A stretch of 64,000 nucleotides of DNA from Rhynchospora pubera (GCA_028095005.1 CM051460.1:22987501-23051500); one strand, 5' to 3'; numbered from the stretch's first letter, positions 24,101 through 34,952 are shown. A program made the numbers and translations. Notes: generated by a model not told the origin, from the sequence alone.

Positions 24101-27100
24101 TAGCTGCCTTGTTGTCACAAAACAGCTTCATCTCCCTGTTATCATAGAAGCCAAGATCCTTGAGTACTCTCTTTATCCATAGTAATTCTTGCAGTCCTTT
24201 AGCAATTCCTCTGAACTCAGCTTCAGCACTTGATAGAGCCACTACCTTCTGCTTCTTACTTCTCCATGTGACCAAATTGCCACCAACAAAAGTGAAGTAC
24301 CCAGATGTAGATTTCCTATCACTCACATCTCCTGCCCAGTCAGAGTCTGTATATCCTTCAATCTGAAGATGTCCATTTCTTTTGAAAAAGATACCTCGTC
24401 CTGGAGATCCCTTGAGATACCTAAGTATCCACATAACCGCTTCCATATGTTGCTCACTAGGAGCGTGCATGAACTGACTTACCACAGAAACTGCATAGGC
24501 AATATCAGGCCTAGTATGTGATAAATAAATCAATCTCCCTACTAATCTCTGGTATTGTTCCTTGTTTGTTGGTACCTGATCAGGAAATATTCCTAGTTTG
24601 TTGTTCTGTTTGGTAGGTGTGTCTACAGGTTTGCAATCCAACATTCCTGTTTCAGCAAGCAAATCTAGTACATATTTTCTCTGAGATAGAGATATACCTT
24701 CTTTGCTCCGTGTGACCTCAATCCCTAGAAAGTATTTCAATCCGCCCAGGTTCTTCATTTCAAATTCCTTGGACAATTTTCTCTCTAGATCTTGGATTCC
24801 TTCAGAGTCATCACCTGTAATTATCATGTCATCAACATTGATTATCAAGATTACAATTTTTCCTTTATTCTTGTAAAAGAACAATGTATGATCTGTATCA
24901 CTCTGGGTGTATCCATATCATTTCATTGCATTGCAAAATCTTCCAAACCAGGTCCTTGGCGACTGTTTTAGACCATATAGTGCTTTCTTCAACTTGCATA
25001 CAAGAGCTTGTTCACTTGAATGACCATATCCCGGTGGGATGTCCATGTAGATTTCCTCATCTATGTCCCCATGTAGGAATGCATTTTTTACATCAAACTG
25101 ATGTAGTGGCCAATTTTTATTTGCTGCGATGGACAACAGTATTCAGCTTGGCTACAGGTGAGAATGTCTCCTGATAATCTACCCCATATGTCTGAGAGTA
25201 CCCCTTTGCAACTAGCCTAGCTTTATACCTGTCAATTGCTCCAGTGGGCCCATATTTAACTGTAAATATCCATCTGCAACCTACTGTCTTTCTATCTCTT
25301 GGCCTACTCACCAGTTCCCAAGTCTCATTCTTTTCAAGTGCATCCATTTCTGTCTTTATTGCATCAATCCATTTGGGATCACTGAGTGCTTCATTCAGAT
25401 TTCTTGGAATGTGAACTGACGCCAAGGTTCTATCAAATTCTTTCACAGAATCTGGCATGTAAGACATAGTCATAAAGTTCGCCATTGCATACCTGCCCTC
25501 GCCAATCTCATCTGGTCTATACCTCTTAGGAGGTCTGCCTCTGTTAAACCTGAAAGGTAACTGATAACCAGGATTAGTAGTAACGGGTTCAACATTACTT
25601 ACTTCTGACTCCGGAGTCTGGTCATGTGGCGAAGTAGGAGACTGTATCATTTCTTCATCTTCACTTTCCAAACTTTCTTCAGATGGACCCGAGTTAACCA
25701 GTGGGTCCATTTCTAGATTCAAATTCTCACATTCAGTTGATCTCGGATCGAGATGGGTCGAACTCGGACCGAGATGGGTCGAACTCGGACCGAGATGGGT
25801 CGAACTCGGACCGAGATGGGTTGAACTCGGACCGAGATGAGTCCAACTCGGACCGAGTTGAACAGGTTCATTTGGGCAAATCTCAGATTTCGAACCAAAA
25901 ACATCATTTTTTACTGCATCGAACCAGAGTTCATTGTCTATCACACTCTCCCCCTGAGAATGAGTCTGGTTTTTACAGAAATACCCTTCATTTTCAATAA
26001 ATGTCACATCCATGGTGGTATAGACTTTTCTAGAGGATGGATTCATGCACCTATAGCCCTTTTGATGTTGACCATAGCCTATGAACACACATTTTTCAGC
26101 ACAAGGATCCAACTTTGACCTTTGATGTTTCTGTATATGAACATAGGCAATACACCCAAATACCTTTGGTGGAATTGTAAGGACAGAGGGAATTAAGCAG
26201 TATTTTGAAAGTACTTGCAAGGGTGTTTGGAAGTCAAGTACCACAAAAGGCACCCTATTCATCAAGTAAACTGCTGATGTAACTGCATTATCCCAATAAG
26301 AATGAGGTACATTGTTTTCTAGCATCATTGCCCTAGTCATTTCTAGGATTTGCCTATTCTTTCGCTCTGCTATACCATTTTGTTGGGGAGTACCCACACA
26401 ACTTGTTTCATGTATAATCCCATTGGTGTTAAAAAATTCTCTTACTGTTTTGTTGACAAATTCACTTCCATTATCACTTCTGAAAATTTTAACATTTCTA
26501 TCAAACTGGTTCTTTACCATGGTAATGAAAGATTTGATGGCAAGTGGTACCTCACTTTTATGCTTTACCAAATTAATCCATGTCATTCTGGTACAATTGT
26601 CAACAAATAACACAAACCATCTGTTACCACCTAGGGATTCAACTGGGGAAGGCCCCCATACATCAGAGTGAACCAGGTCAAAAGGAGTGGTTTTGTCATT
26701 ATCCAAGTTCTTAGCAAAATGGGCTCGATGACTCTTAGATTTAATACATACCTCACACTCAAAAGATTCGTTCTCAAATCCAGAAAATAAACTTGGATAA
26801 AGTTTCTTGAGATACCCGAATGAAGGATGTCCCAAACGTCTGTGCCACATCCAAATTGAAGACTTCCTACTTGAACTCGAGCCAGCAGATAAATGAGCTC
26901 TTCCAGTAGCTATGTCTTCCAAATGATACAGTCCTCCCTTCTTAATACCACGACCGATAATCTCCTTTGTCATAAGGTCCTGAAAGAGACAAAATCTGGG
27001 ATACATGAGTACAACACAGTTCAGTTCTTCACACAATTGACCTACAGACAATAGTCTTGATGAAAGAGAAGGAACCAATAAAGTATTTGAAAGAGTTAGA

Positions 27101-28207
27101 GAAGAGAAAAATTGAACATCTCCAGCCCCTGTGACTGGATAAACTTCCCCATTTGCATTGACGATCTCAGTCCTCCTTGGATGAGATTCTCTTATCAAGT
27201 CGTCCTTATTGTAAGTCATATGATCGGTTGCCCCTGAATCTATAATCCAACAATCGTTTAGGTTTTGGATATGAGTCATGGTTTCTGGTACTTTGGTTGT
27301 TAGAGATTTGGGGTCGGTTTCGGTGTTAAAATTCAAGGAAGAAGGATCAACTGCGCAGTAACTCACGCAAGGAATAAACTCACACAGTAACTCGGTGAGA
27401 TCTCGTCGAGAAGAACAGGTCTGATTGTGCAGTAATTCGCACAACGAGGAATCGACTGTGCAGTAACTCGCACAGGGATACAAAAACGATAATAACGCAC
27501 AGATCTCAGAACCTATCTCTCTGATACCATGTAAACAAAAGCAATCACAGAAAAGAACGCGAAGATTTTACGTGGTTCGGTACAATATGTACCTACGTCC
27601 ACGACTCACACACACCACACTTTTTATTTCTTTTCAATAATAATGGAGTACAAGAGAGAATTGGGGAAGAAGATAGGTCAGAAAGGAAGAGAAAGGCGCC
27701 TCCTTTATAATAGGTAGGCTAATATTTCTTTTTATTACATTTCCATATATGCAAAAATCATAAAAAGGAAATTCAGAAGGTCCAACTCGGACCGAGTTCA
27801 GGCCAACTCGGACCGAGCCAAAGAGGTGTGGTTCAACTCGGTCCGAGTTCAAGACATCTCGGACCGAGCCAAACAATCCCTTTTCTCCACAAGTGCTTCC
27901 GTCCATTTTTTGTTTTTTTTCCTTTGAATATTTATATATTCTTTTTGCATAACTCAGATTAAATTCAATGAAATAAATAGGCCGAAATGGAGCGTGGATA
28001 GTCAACAAGAGAGGAATTTGCATTATTATTATTTTTTTCACTAACAGAAGAGAGGGGTACCTGAATCAAAACATCCCGAGGCAAGTTTGAGCCACAAAAG
28101 AAATCAATAGCCTCAGAGTAATTAATCGTTCCATCGCCATTCAAATCAGCTATGCGAAAGTAATCCTCATAAACCTCCTTGTCTAGCTGAATTGAGAAGC
28201 TCATCAT
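18145..28207 (-). CDS. Gene 3: EH, double UIM and RING protein
   Basis: Five exons: 28061-28207, 23016-23295, 22671-22748, 20202-20288 and 18145-18542. Borders are GT/AG and all internal phases agree. The CDS is 990 nt, 329 aa. Exon 1 (49 codons) and the RING exon (398 nt) have exactly the lengths of their gene 1 counterparts. The N-terminal EH has a good first EF loop (DLNGDGTINYSE), but the NPF-pocket tryptophan is cysteine (ICGYADQDERG) and the second EH domain is gone: exon 2 now ends at a new donor (DG|gtgagc). Two UIM-like exons follow, the first good (EEEMVRMAIKESVQSA), the second degenerate (MAIKKASNHM). The RING at residues 278-329 keeps all eight ligands. Copia 2 occupies intron 1. 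It may work as a ubiquitin-binding RING protein without NPF binding. Expression is not shown. Confidence 0.8.
20808..20927. repeat. Four-copy 30-bp tandem repeat
   Basis: Four near-identical units starting GCGTTATTTCAGTTATTTCG lie in an intron of gene 3. Related GAAATAACG and CGATATAACG motifs are scattered in the 200 bp on both sides, suggesting the relic of a larger element. Confidence 0.9.
21725..21913. mobile_element. 189-bp MITE
   Basis: Perfect 15-bp terminal inverted repeats (GGCTCCGTTTGGATG) flanked by AAA on both sides, suggesting a 3-bp target duplication of the PIF/Harbinger or Tourist kind. It lies in an intron of gene 3. Confidence 0.75.
23517..23875 (-). repeat. Copia 2 3' LTR (359 bp)
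   Basis: Starts TGTAAACAAAAGC and ends TTCCCCACA on the plus strand. It matches 27530-27891 nearly base for base. It contains four AACTCGGACCGAGTT-like palindromes at about 23762-23862. Confidence 0.93.
25738..25862 (-). repeat. CGGACCG palindrome array in the Copia 2 linker
   Basis: About six units of GAACTCGGACCGAGATGG-type sequence at roughly 21-bp spacing, in frame, giving the LGPSSTH peptide repeat. The CGGACCG centre is the one seen in the Copia 1 palindromes. Confidence 0.9.
27352..27475 (-). repeat. Constant-loop hairpin array in the Copia 2 leader
   Basis: Four hairpins with loop AGTAACTC (one AGTAATTC) and different stems. At 27352-27369 the arms are TGCG/CGCA. At 27379-27399 they are CTCAC/GTGAG. 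At 27425-27444 they are TTGTGC/GCACAA. At 27456-27475 they are CTGTGC/GCACAG. The array lies between the primer-binding site and the protease frame, the usual place of retroelement leader RNA structures. Confidence 0.8.
27530..27891 (-). repeat. Copia 2 5' LTR (362 bp)
   Basis: Near-identical partner of 23517-23875. Transcription would run towards lower coordinates, into the primer-binding site at 27517-27529. Confidence 0.93.
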
Positions 28208-28302
28208 ACCCAGAGCACAAAAGCAAATACTAATAATGAAGAAAAGGTCAGAAGGAGTGCATATAGGAGGGTGCATGCGTTGGAGGAGGTGAAAGAGGAC
28301 GT

Positions 28303-28310
28303 CTTTTATA
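28303..28310 (-). promoter_or_regulatory. TATA box of gene 3
   Basis: TATAAAAG on the minus strand, about 100 bp upstream of the gene 3 ATG. In gene 1 the equivalent position (about 11731-11740) reads ATATAATAAA, a weaker match. Confidence 0.6.
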
Positions 28311-28792
28311 CTAAACTAAGTGGTTGATCAAAGAAGACTGGAAAGACTTGAGGTCATTAACTATACTAGACGAAAGTTCTGAGGATTTATGGTAGTGATG
28401 TTCAAAACGGCTTTTAGTAGTTTCTTTTTCTTTTTCATGCGTTTTTGGTACAGCCCATTTCTGAACATTTATGGTACTGAGGTCATAATTCATAAACGAG
28501 TTGAGCCTTGAGCCCTTGAGGTCTTTTATACTGTTGTGTTCGTCTGTTTCGTGCAAATAATTGTGTCTGCCTGCGTAGAAATCAGTATTTTTTGGAATTA
28601 CTTGGGACGATCATTGTTTCATCATCGTCGTCATCACATTTATTTTTTGAATAAACAAACAAACAAAAATCAGGGTATGTTTCATTCTTAACCACAAGAG
28701 CTGAGTTAATGATGTTAAAACACACACACACAAAAACAAAGTTACACAAAATGTTTTTTTCTTTTTAATAAAAAAGAGCAACCCCACCCCTC

Positions 28793-28846
28793 ACCCGGGC
28801 ACCCCCCCACCCCCCCCCCCCCCCCCCCAAAAAAAAAAAAAAAAAA
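28793..28846. repeat. Poly-C/poly-A homopolymer tract
   Basis: A C-rich run followed directly by a long A run. It is low complexity and prone to sequencing or assembly error. Confidence 0.8.
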
Positions 28847-28974
28847 CCTTCGTTTTTATTTTTGTCTTGTTTCTTCCCGTTATTGTCCTCCATTTCTCTT
28901 TTCTGTATCTATTTCTTTTTTTGTGCATACTCTGAACGTACACATAGATACAAAATAACAAAAGTGGTCCTTAT

Positions 28975-29200
28975 GAGGTGGCTCAAGCAGTAAACTACTC
29001 AATATTCAATAACAGAAAAATTGAGCACGGCAATTAGGACATACTAAATTGGACTCCATGATCTTCTGTAAACAATCCACCCAACTGCCATGAGTCACAA
29101 GGCACACAAGAACTTCTACTTGGATTCTCAATTTCTCACAAAAGAAAGTACAGGTACCGAGGTGGTGTCACTGCTGATTTCACTTAGTCTTATCTTATGC
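28975..29200 (-). pseudogene. Gene 4: relic RING exon, duplicate of gene 2
   Basis: On the minus strand it resembles the last exon of gene 2 (12707-12957). It retains the CTFFCEK start, VPC and CPNCRAQ-like end, but the central CGHxxxC is corrupted and shifted. No intact EH or UIM exons remain upstream. Its position just upstream of gene 3 mirrors gene 2 upstream of gene 1, so it is the leftover of a block duplication. Confidence 0.75.
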
Positions 29201-29380
29201 CACGCAAGAAACTTGGATGCTCTGATTAATTTTATCATTATCTGCTTTAGGACAATGTGATTATGTGAACACCTCCCTCTAAACAATGTATTTAGGCTCA
29301 AGTAGAAAGTCAGGTCAAACGCAAAGTCTAATGGGTCAAAAACAGGTACTCTTTTCTATTGGGAGGTAAGGACGCGGTTA

Positions 29381-30549
29381 CTTAGACTTTGCTCCAGAAG
29401 AGATGAATGAGAGAGAAGGAAAGCTAAGGAAAACACGGTGCCCTGCTCCAAGTGACGTTCCTGGGTGACACGAAGGAAATCGAAGGAAACCAAATGTCTC
29501 CACGAGCTTGTTTAGGGAGACCACTTGCTACCCCCAATTTTGGGGTGTACTCGAAGAAAACCAGCAATCTATAAATAGTGACGATTATACCCTTTTACTC
29601 TTTCTCACTGATAATGGGCCCCAGTAAATTATTTGTTTCTTTCCAAAGCTTCTAAAGTCAGAATCTATATTATATTTAGCTTATGAAACCCTTCCTATTT
29701 AGTACGGACTAGGAAACAATTTATTTTTTCTGCCCTGACCTGAGACTGATAGGAAGTTTCATGTGAAATATGTGAAAGATTTTAGAAAGGGTAATATAGT
29801 CCTTTTACTTTGTACAAATAAGGTTACAAGTGTTTACTTCTATATATCTTATTCTCTATCTGGAGCAAGTAATCTTCAATGCCATATCCTTCCTTCCTCT
29901 TCTTTCTCCTTTCATTCCTTTCTTTCCCCCATTTCTTGAAGTTCTGGAGCAAAGCCTTAGGGTCTGCTCCAGAAGGAGAGACTCGAAGCGAAGGGAAGGG
30001 AACTCGGTACTCTTCGATTTTATCTCTCCCTTTATCTGTCTCTCTGCTCTCCTTAATTTTCGTCGATTCTCTTCCTCTGGAGCAGGCTATCCGAACTCTC
30101 CTCTCTTCCCTTCACTCCGGGTCCGCTCCAGAAAGAGGTATTCTGGGATAAGGAAAGGTAGAGGAAGCAAAAAGAGAGGAAGGAAGTGTATGAAAATGAA
30201 GATAACTTGCTCCAGAATTTGAAATGCATGTATAAGATTAATGATAATAACCTTCTCTTTAATTCATAGAAGGACAATATTACCCTTCTATTTGAATTGG
30301 GACTGAATTTTGGGAGTTAAAAGACAAGGTCATTTTTGGTATAAAAAAGTTGATGGCTGGTTTTCTTTGTTACACTCCAATTTTAGGGGTAACCATCATT
30401 CTCTTAAAATGGGGTCCTAAGAAAACTTCGTTTCCTTCCGTTTTTTTTTGGTTCACCCAAAAATTACAATGGGAGCAAGGTATTGAGCTTCTCCTTCCTT
30501 TCCTTAGCCTAGGTTTACTCCTTCTGGAGCACACCCTTAAACAATTTAG
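29381..30549. mobile_element. Nested inverted-repeat DNA element with TCTGGAGCA motifs
   Basis: The outer arms (about 29391-29580 and 30340-30530) are inverted copies. Inside them a second inverted pair (about 29860-29945 and 30130-30218) and a third core pair can be seen. TCTGGAGCA or its complement occurs about nine times in both orientations, like transposase-binding subterminal repeats. Flanking ACGCGGTTA and ACGTGGGTA may be an eroded 9-bp duplication. It has no coding capacity, so it would be a non-autonomous element. Confidence 0.65.
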
Positions 30550-32202
30550 ACGTGGGTAAAGCTGACTCATATCTTTAATGAGGTTTGGATGGATAGTGTT
30601 TTCTCTCCCCATTAGCCTTTGCTTCTCAATCAAAATTTCAACAAGGGATTTACATTCTTTTTCTTGACAATATACGCCATTGTTAAATTAGTAATTAGAT
30701 TTATGCCACTTTACAATTAGATTTATGCCATTATTTTTTTCCAAAACAGAATAAATTCTATAAATGTCGTCCTCAAATTGTCATTATTTTTAAAAATTCC
30801 CAAAGTAACTTTATGAAAATTAACCCTAAGATAAAATAGCGGCGGCGTTGGGAATATCCACAGTTTTTTGCGCTTCATATTTGATATGATTCGTACGAAG
30901 GAAATATGTATCGGTCAATATAGTTACTACAAATATACGTTGTTGTTTAATATATTACTTCATAAAAGTAATTAGCAACTTACATGGCAAACAAAGACCA
31001 AGGCGAACGTAGAAATATTTTCAAAAGTACAACTTGAAAATTTCAAATAAGTCACTAGTTTTATGCATTAGGATCATAAAACTGATTAATATTATTTTGT
31101 ATTTGGCTAAAAATAATTTTTATTTATATGTAGTGGCATAGAAATAATTTTTTTTGTTTCTAATGGTGAATTTCAGAATTTTAAAATTTAATAATGATAT
31201 ATTTAAAAGGTATAATGGTCATATCAATTAAGCGGTGTAAAAAAACAAATTTTTAATGTTTTATAATGACATGAAAATAATTAATCGTTTAGTGATGGCA
31301 TATCTCTAATTTCAAACTTTTTAAGTGGCATACATCTAAATCACCCTAAAAAATAAATCAGTAGCAAAGATACCTTGTGGCATTAGTTGTATAGTATTTT
31401 TATTTTCTTAAGTGTTGAGATCTTAATCAAGGTGTACATAACAGAAAACAAAAATTCTCATTTTTTTTTTTTTAATGCATTCATTTTTCAACAGAGCCCG
31501 ATATTTTCATCTCTACGCAGTCCAACCAGCATCTCGTTGGTGCTTCTCAAGTGCAAAATTAGCTTTCTTTTGTACCCTACAATATTCCAAGATAAATTTA
31601 AGTTAAACATGTCTCAAAGATAAAAATAGACAGATTTAGCAACATGAACCCTAAATTAGTAATAAAACTAAATAAAGCAACAAAAAGGGGCTTAGAAGTT
31701 ATTTATTTCCGAGTACAATTGACAAAAATAAGCTAGAATGAAATGATAGCATACCCACAGATTTCATGAATTGAAAACATCACTCACTCTTGGTAGCCTC
31801 ACATTCACTTAATCTTAGAAGTTAGGCTCAAAGGATGCAACATATCCTTGGCATTAAATCACACTACAATTCTCATGTAATAGAAAAATAAATAATAGAA
31901 CTTCAGGATTCACAGTAAAATAATCGTTCTTTTCATATCCAAAGTTGCAGTAACGTTATGTTGCAGAGAGACAGAGAAGAAAGAACAACATTGTACTGTT
32001 TATGCTAACCAACCTTCCAAAGGTGAAAAATGGTTTAATTAGCACTAGAACTATTGAGCATAAAAAACTAAAAAAACAAAGAACTGCTCACTAAAATGTT
32101 CACAGTTAAGAACCACCAAACTTTTGTGCGCAACTGCAACATTATTAGTAACCATACAGTCGAAATTCTAGCTAACATCTTTTTTGAATTAAAAATGGGT
32201 GC
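30550..32202. other. Intergenic, nothing recognised
   Basis: AT-rich spacer. I see no long reading frame with family features and no repeat termini. Confidence 0.5.
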
Positions 32203-32210
32203 CGCAGCCG

Positions 32211-32926
32211 TAGGGATGAAAACGGGGCGGATACGGAGCGGATAGTGATCATACCAAATCCGTATCCATATTTTTTTTTCGGATACGGATACGGATACGG
32301 ATATGTTCGGATACGGATACGGCGCGGATGTTAAACGGATACGAATATGATTCGGATATTGTCGGATATGGATACGAATACGGATATATTTTGTCGGATA
32401 CGGATAATATTTTGCTCAATTTATTTTATTAAACAAAAAACAAAATTCAAACTGAAGAGTGTAATGTTTATTTTTTTATGACTACTATAGAATTAACTCA
32501 AAAAAATATAGAAAGACAACCACAAAAAACGTCTTATTTGCACATATTGAGACATCACAAAAAGCAAACTTTAATCAAGTTTATAGAAAAATTGGCATCA
32601 TCTTATAGTAAAAAAAAATAATCGTCAATTATGATACTATATATATAATTGAAATAGTTATACCTATATGTCAATTATGATGTTATTTTAAAAAAGTGTT
32701 CATTACCATATACAAAACGGATATCCGTTTTGTATAGAAATACGGATACGGATAAATATCCATATCCGCATCCATATCCGCACTAATATTGCTTCCCATA
32801 TCCGTTTAAGAAAATCCGAATCCGCATCCATATCCGTTCGGATACGGATAGTATTATCCGAATCCGCTATTTTACGGATATGGATACGGTTCGGAGCGGG
32901 AATTATCCGCCCCGTTTTCACCCCTA
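32211..32926. mobile_element. 716-bp Ac/Ds-like hAT element
   Basis: Terminal repeats TAGGGATGAAAACGG and its inverse TTTTCACCCCTA match the Ac/Ds-type end (YAGGGATGAAA). The flanking 8-mers CGCAGCCG (32203-32210) and CGTAGCCG (32927-32934) differ at one base. Both subterminal regions consist of dense CGGATA/TATCCG repeats, about 200 bp each. No transposase frame is present, so it is non-autonomous. Confidence 0.85.
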
Positions 32927-32934
32927 CGTAGCCG

Positions 32935-34542
32935 CCACCTTTACAAAATCAATGCATTTATAGCATTAACCAAATTTACCATAAATAACTACAGAAGTCT
33001 GGTCATGACCAGTATCTTATGGGTGTGTTTGAATGAGAGTTGAATAAGGAATAAGAATAAGAAATTTCGGTATGCGTGCTTATTCAAATTCCTTATTCTT
33101 ATATTATGGTTTTGTTAGTATAAAAATAAGGACCCAAATTCTTTATTCTTGTATTATTTGAGTTGCACAAGAATAAAAAATTTGATCCTTATTCTTATCC
33201 AAACTCTTATTCTCATCTATTAGGCCACGAGCTGTACTAAAAGGCAATATTAGATGGGTATTTTGAATTATAGATGTAAGTTCAGGGGCGAAACTACATC
33301 GAATATGGTGGGTCCATGAACCCACCTCAAAAAAAAAATTACTTGATATTATATTTATTTGTAATTAGAAAAAAATTCACAAGAAGTTAGGGACTCATTT
33401 CAAAAATTTGAAGAACTCAGCTAGACATGTTGTATTTGATTTCAATTGCATAACGACGTCTAAAAAATCACATAGGGACTCAGGTAACATTTGTTCCTAG
33501 CTAATCGTCTTCTTCCCTCCTACCTAATGAATCCTATTAAGCCAAAACTCAGAATAGAATGAAATATTTGGATGAAAAATTATTTGTAGCACAGTGGTGG
33601 ATCCAAATGCAAGCGACCCCAGGCACTTGCCTGATATCGTTTTTGAAAAATAAAGGATTCAAATAGTAGGATTTGATAGGTGCTCGGACTTAGAAAATTA
33701 TAGTGCCTAGGCTAAAATTCAGAAAATATTGGGCATGTTTAAAAATAATGTGTTATTTTAACTTTTTTTTGTGTCTTTTGGTGATTGATAAAGAAGTAAA
33801 GATCATAAAAAATTGATTAGATTTATTAAAAATATGATGTATTTTGTAATATTTCAATTATATATGATTAGAATGATTTATTTATAAAATTTATTATTTA
33901 TTTTATTTTTTAAAATTTTATTATATTCTAATTGTGTCTGAGTTAAAATATTTTCTGGACTGCCCCTGTTGTAGCATATATATACTAGCGCGAATCCCGC
34001 GCATTACGTGATTCATCTATGTAATATTTTGTGAACTTTAGAACATTATAAATAAAATTTACCACAAAGGATCAAAAATACAACTCATATATTATATAAA
34101 AATTACCACTAAAAATAAAAAAAATAAGTACTCAATGAGATTTTTAAATAACTTATTATGCAAAATTATGAAAAAAAATCAAAATTCATAGAAAATTGTT
34201 GTATTTTTTTGTTGTCTTGACTTTTGAATTATTATCTTGTATATTAAATATATTATTTTAGATTTTCTATTGTTATTATAATATATATTTGATTTCTCAT
34301 GATTTTTTTATCTAGCATTATTTTAGAGTTGTTTATTTAAAAATTATTATTATACTATGTCTATATTAGACGTTACATCATATATATATATATATTCATC
34401 AAAAAAAATTTACGGACCCTGCTGACACGAAATTCTAGCTTTGCCACTGTGTAAGTTACTCTAATTTCAGCTCTTCACACTAAAGTATTAATGATCCTCA
34501 ATTTGTCAATATTTGAAACCAACTGAAGCTAAAATAGCAATC
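32935..34542. other. Intergenic with eroded repeat fragments
   Basis: Contains a possible MITE at about 33028-33222 (imperfect inverted TTGAATAAGGAATAAG ends) and transposon-like borders near 33283 and 34440. None is good enough for a firm call. Confidence 0.35.
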
Positions 34543-34730
34543 CTGATTTGCTGTTGCGCGACAAATGGTGTAGCGCACGTACGAGCCGTATGATCTTGAT
34601 CGGACGATTAATTTTTTACGGACCTATCAATCTAGTTTACATGCACGGGGCTCCCTTGTCCATTGGATCTTGATCAGACGGCCAGCATGTCGCGCTACAC
34701 CATGTGTCGCGCGGCAGCGGATCTGAATTT
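34543..34730. mobile_element. Diverged copy of the 193-bp MITE
   Basis: Shares CATGCACGGGGCTCCCTTG and TTGATCAGACGGC with the copies at 1124-1316 and 39949-40141, but has many substitutions at both ends. I could not define a target duplication. Confidence 0.8.
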
Positions 34731-34809
34731 GAAAAGATATGTATCTGGTCTGAATGATTTACTGACACTATTACACAAATAGTAGTACATTAGTACTCAG
34801 TCTCCAAGT

Positions 34810-34952
34810 TTGGATAAGGTGTGGGAAGAAGGGAAGAAAGAAATAAGGAAATAAATTTATTATAAACAATCCAAACTCTTCACAAAGTTACACACTTCCC
34901 AATACTTCTTTCCGCTCCTTCCCTTCTTCCCTTTTTCCCACACCTTATCCAA
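34810..34952. mobile_element. 143-bp MITE
   Basis: Inverted ends of about 30 bp beginning TTGGATAAGGTGTGGGAA. The middle shares ATCCAAACTCTTCACAAA and ACACTTCCCAAT with the MITE at 21725-21913. Confidence 0.7.

Larger units (their letters stand above)
23883..27483 (-). pseudogene. Copia 2 pol with frameshifts
   Basis: The upstream frame (27483 down to 25117) carries the protease (WIIDSGATDHM), integrase (MWHRRLGHPSFGYL, HSDVWGPSP, RSDNGSEFV, TPQQNGIAERKNR) and the start of reverse transcriptase (YKARLVAKGYSQTYGVDY). Around 25130 the frame shifts to a short frame (FDVKNAFLHGDIDEEIYM), which stops near 24918. A third frame from 24884 gives VDDMIITG and RNase H (YTDSDWAGDVSDRKSTSGY, LADILTKG). 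At least two breaks therefore lie in reverse transcriptase. No gag or zinc knuckle is present. Between integrase and reverse transcriptase the DNA repeat encodes LGPSSTH several times. Confidence 0.92.
23517..27891 (-). mobile_element. Copia 2: defective Ty1-copia retrotransposon lacking gag
   Basis: Minus-strand element in intron 1 of gene 3. The LTRs (23517-23875 and 27530-27891) are nearly identical, TG...CA bounded. Flanking 5-mers ATTGC and AGTGC differ at one base. The primer-binding site on the minus strand is TGGTATCAGAGAG (27517-27529). The polypurine tract is the complement of CTCCCCCTCAAG just inside 23876. Less than 300 bp separates the primer site from the protease, so gag is absent. 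The leader holds a hairpin array, and the integrase-reverse transcriptase linker holds CTCGGACCGAG palindromes. Confidence 0.93.

Noticed and set aside
25701..26000. Plus-strand frame with a SDRDGSN repeat peptide
   Set aside because: Antisense shadow of the CGGACCG palindrome array in the Copia 2 linker.
29830..30222. 130-aa frame with hydrophobic start
   Set aside because: Made of inverted TC-rich transposon arms, with no domain and no splice context.
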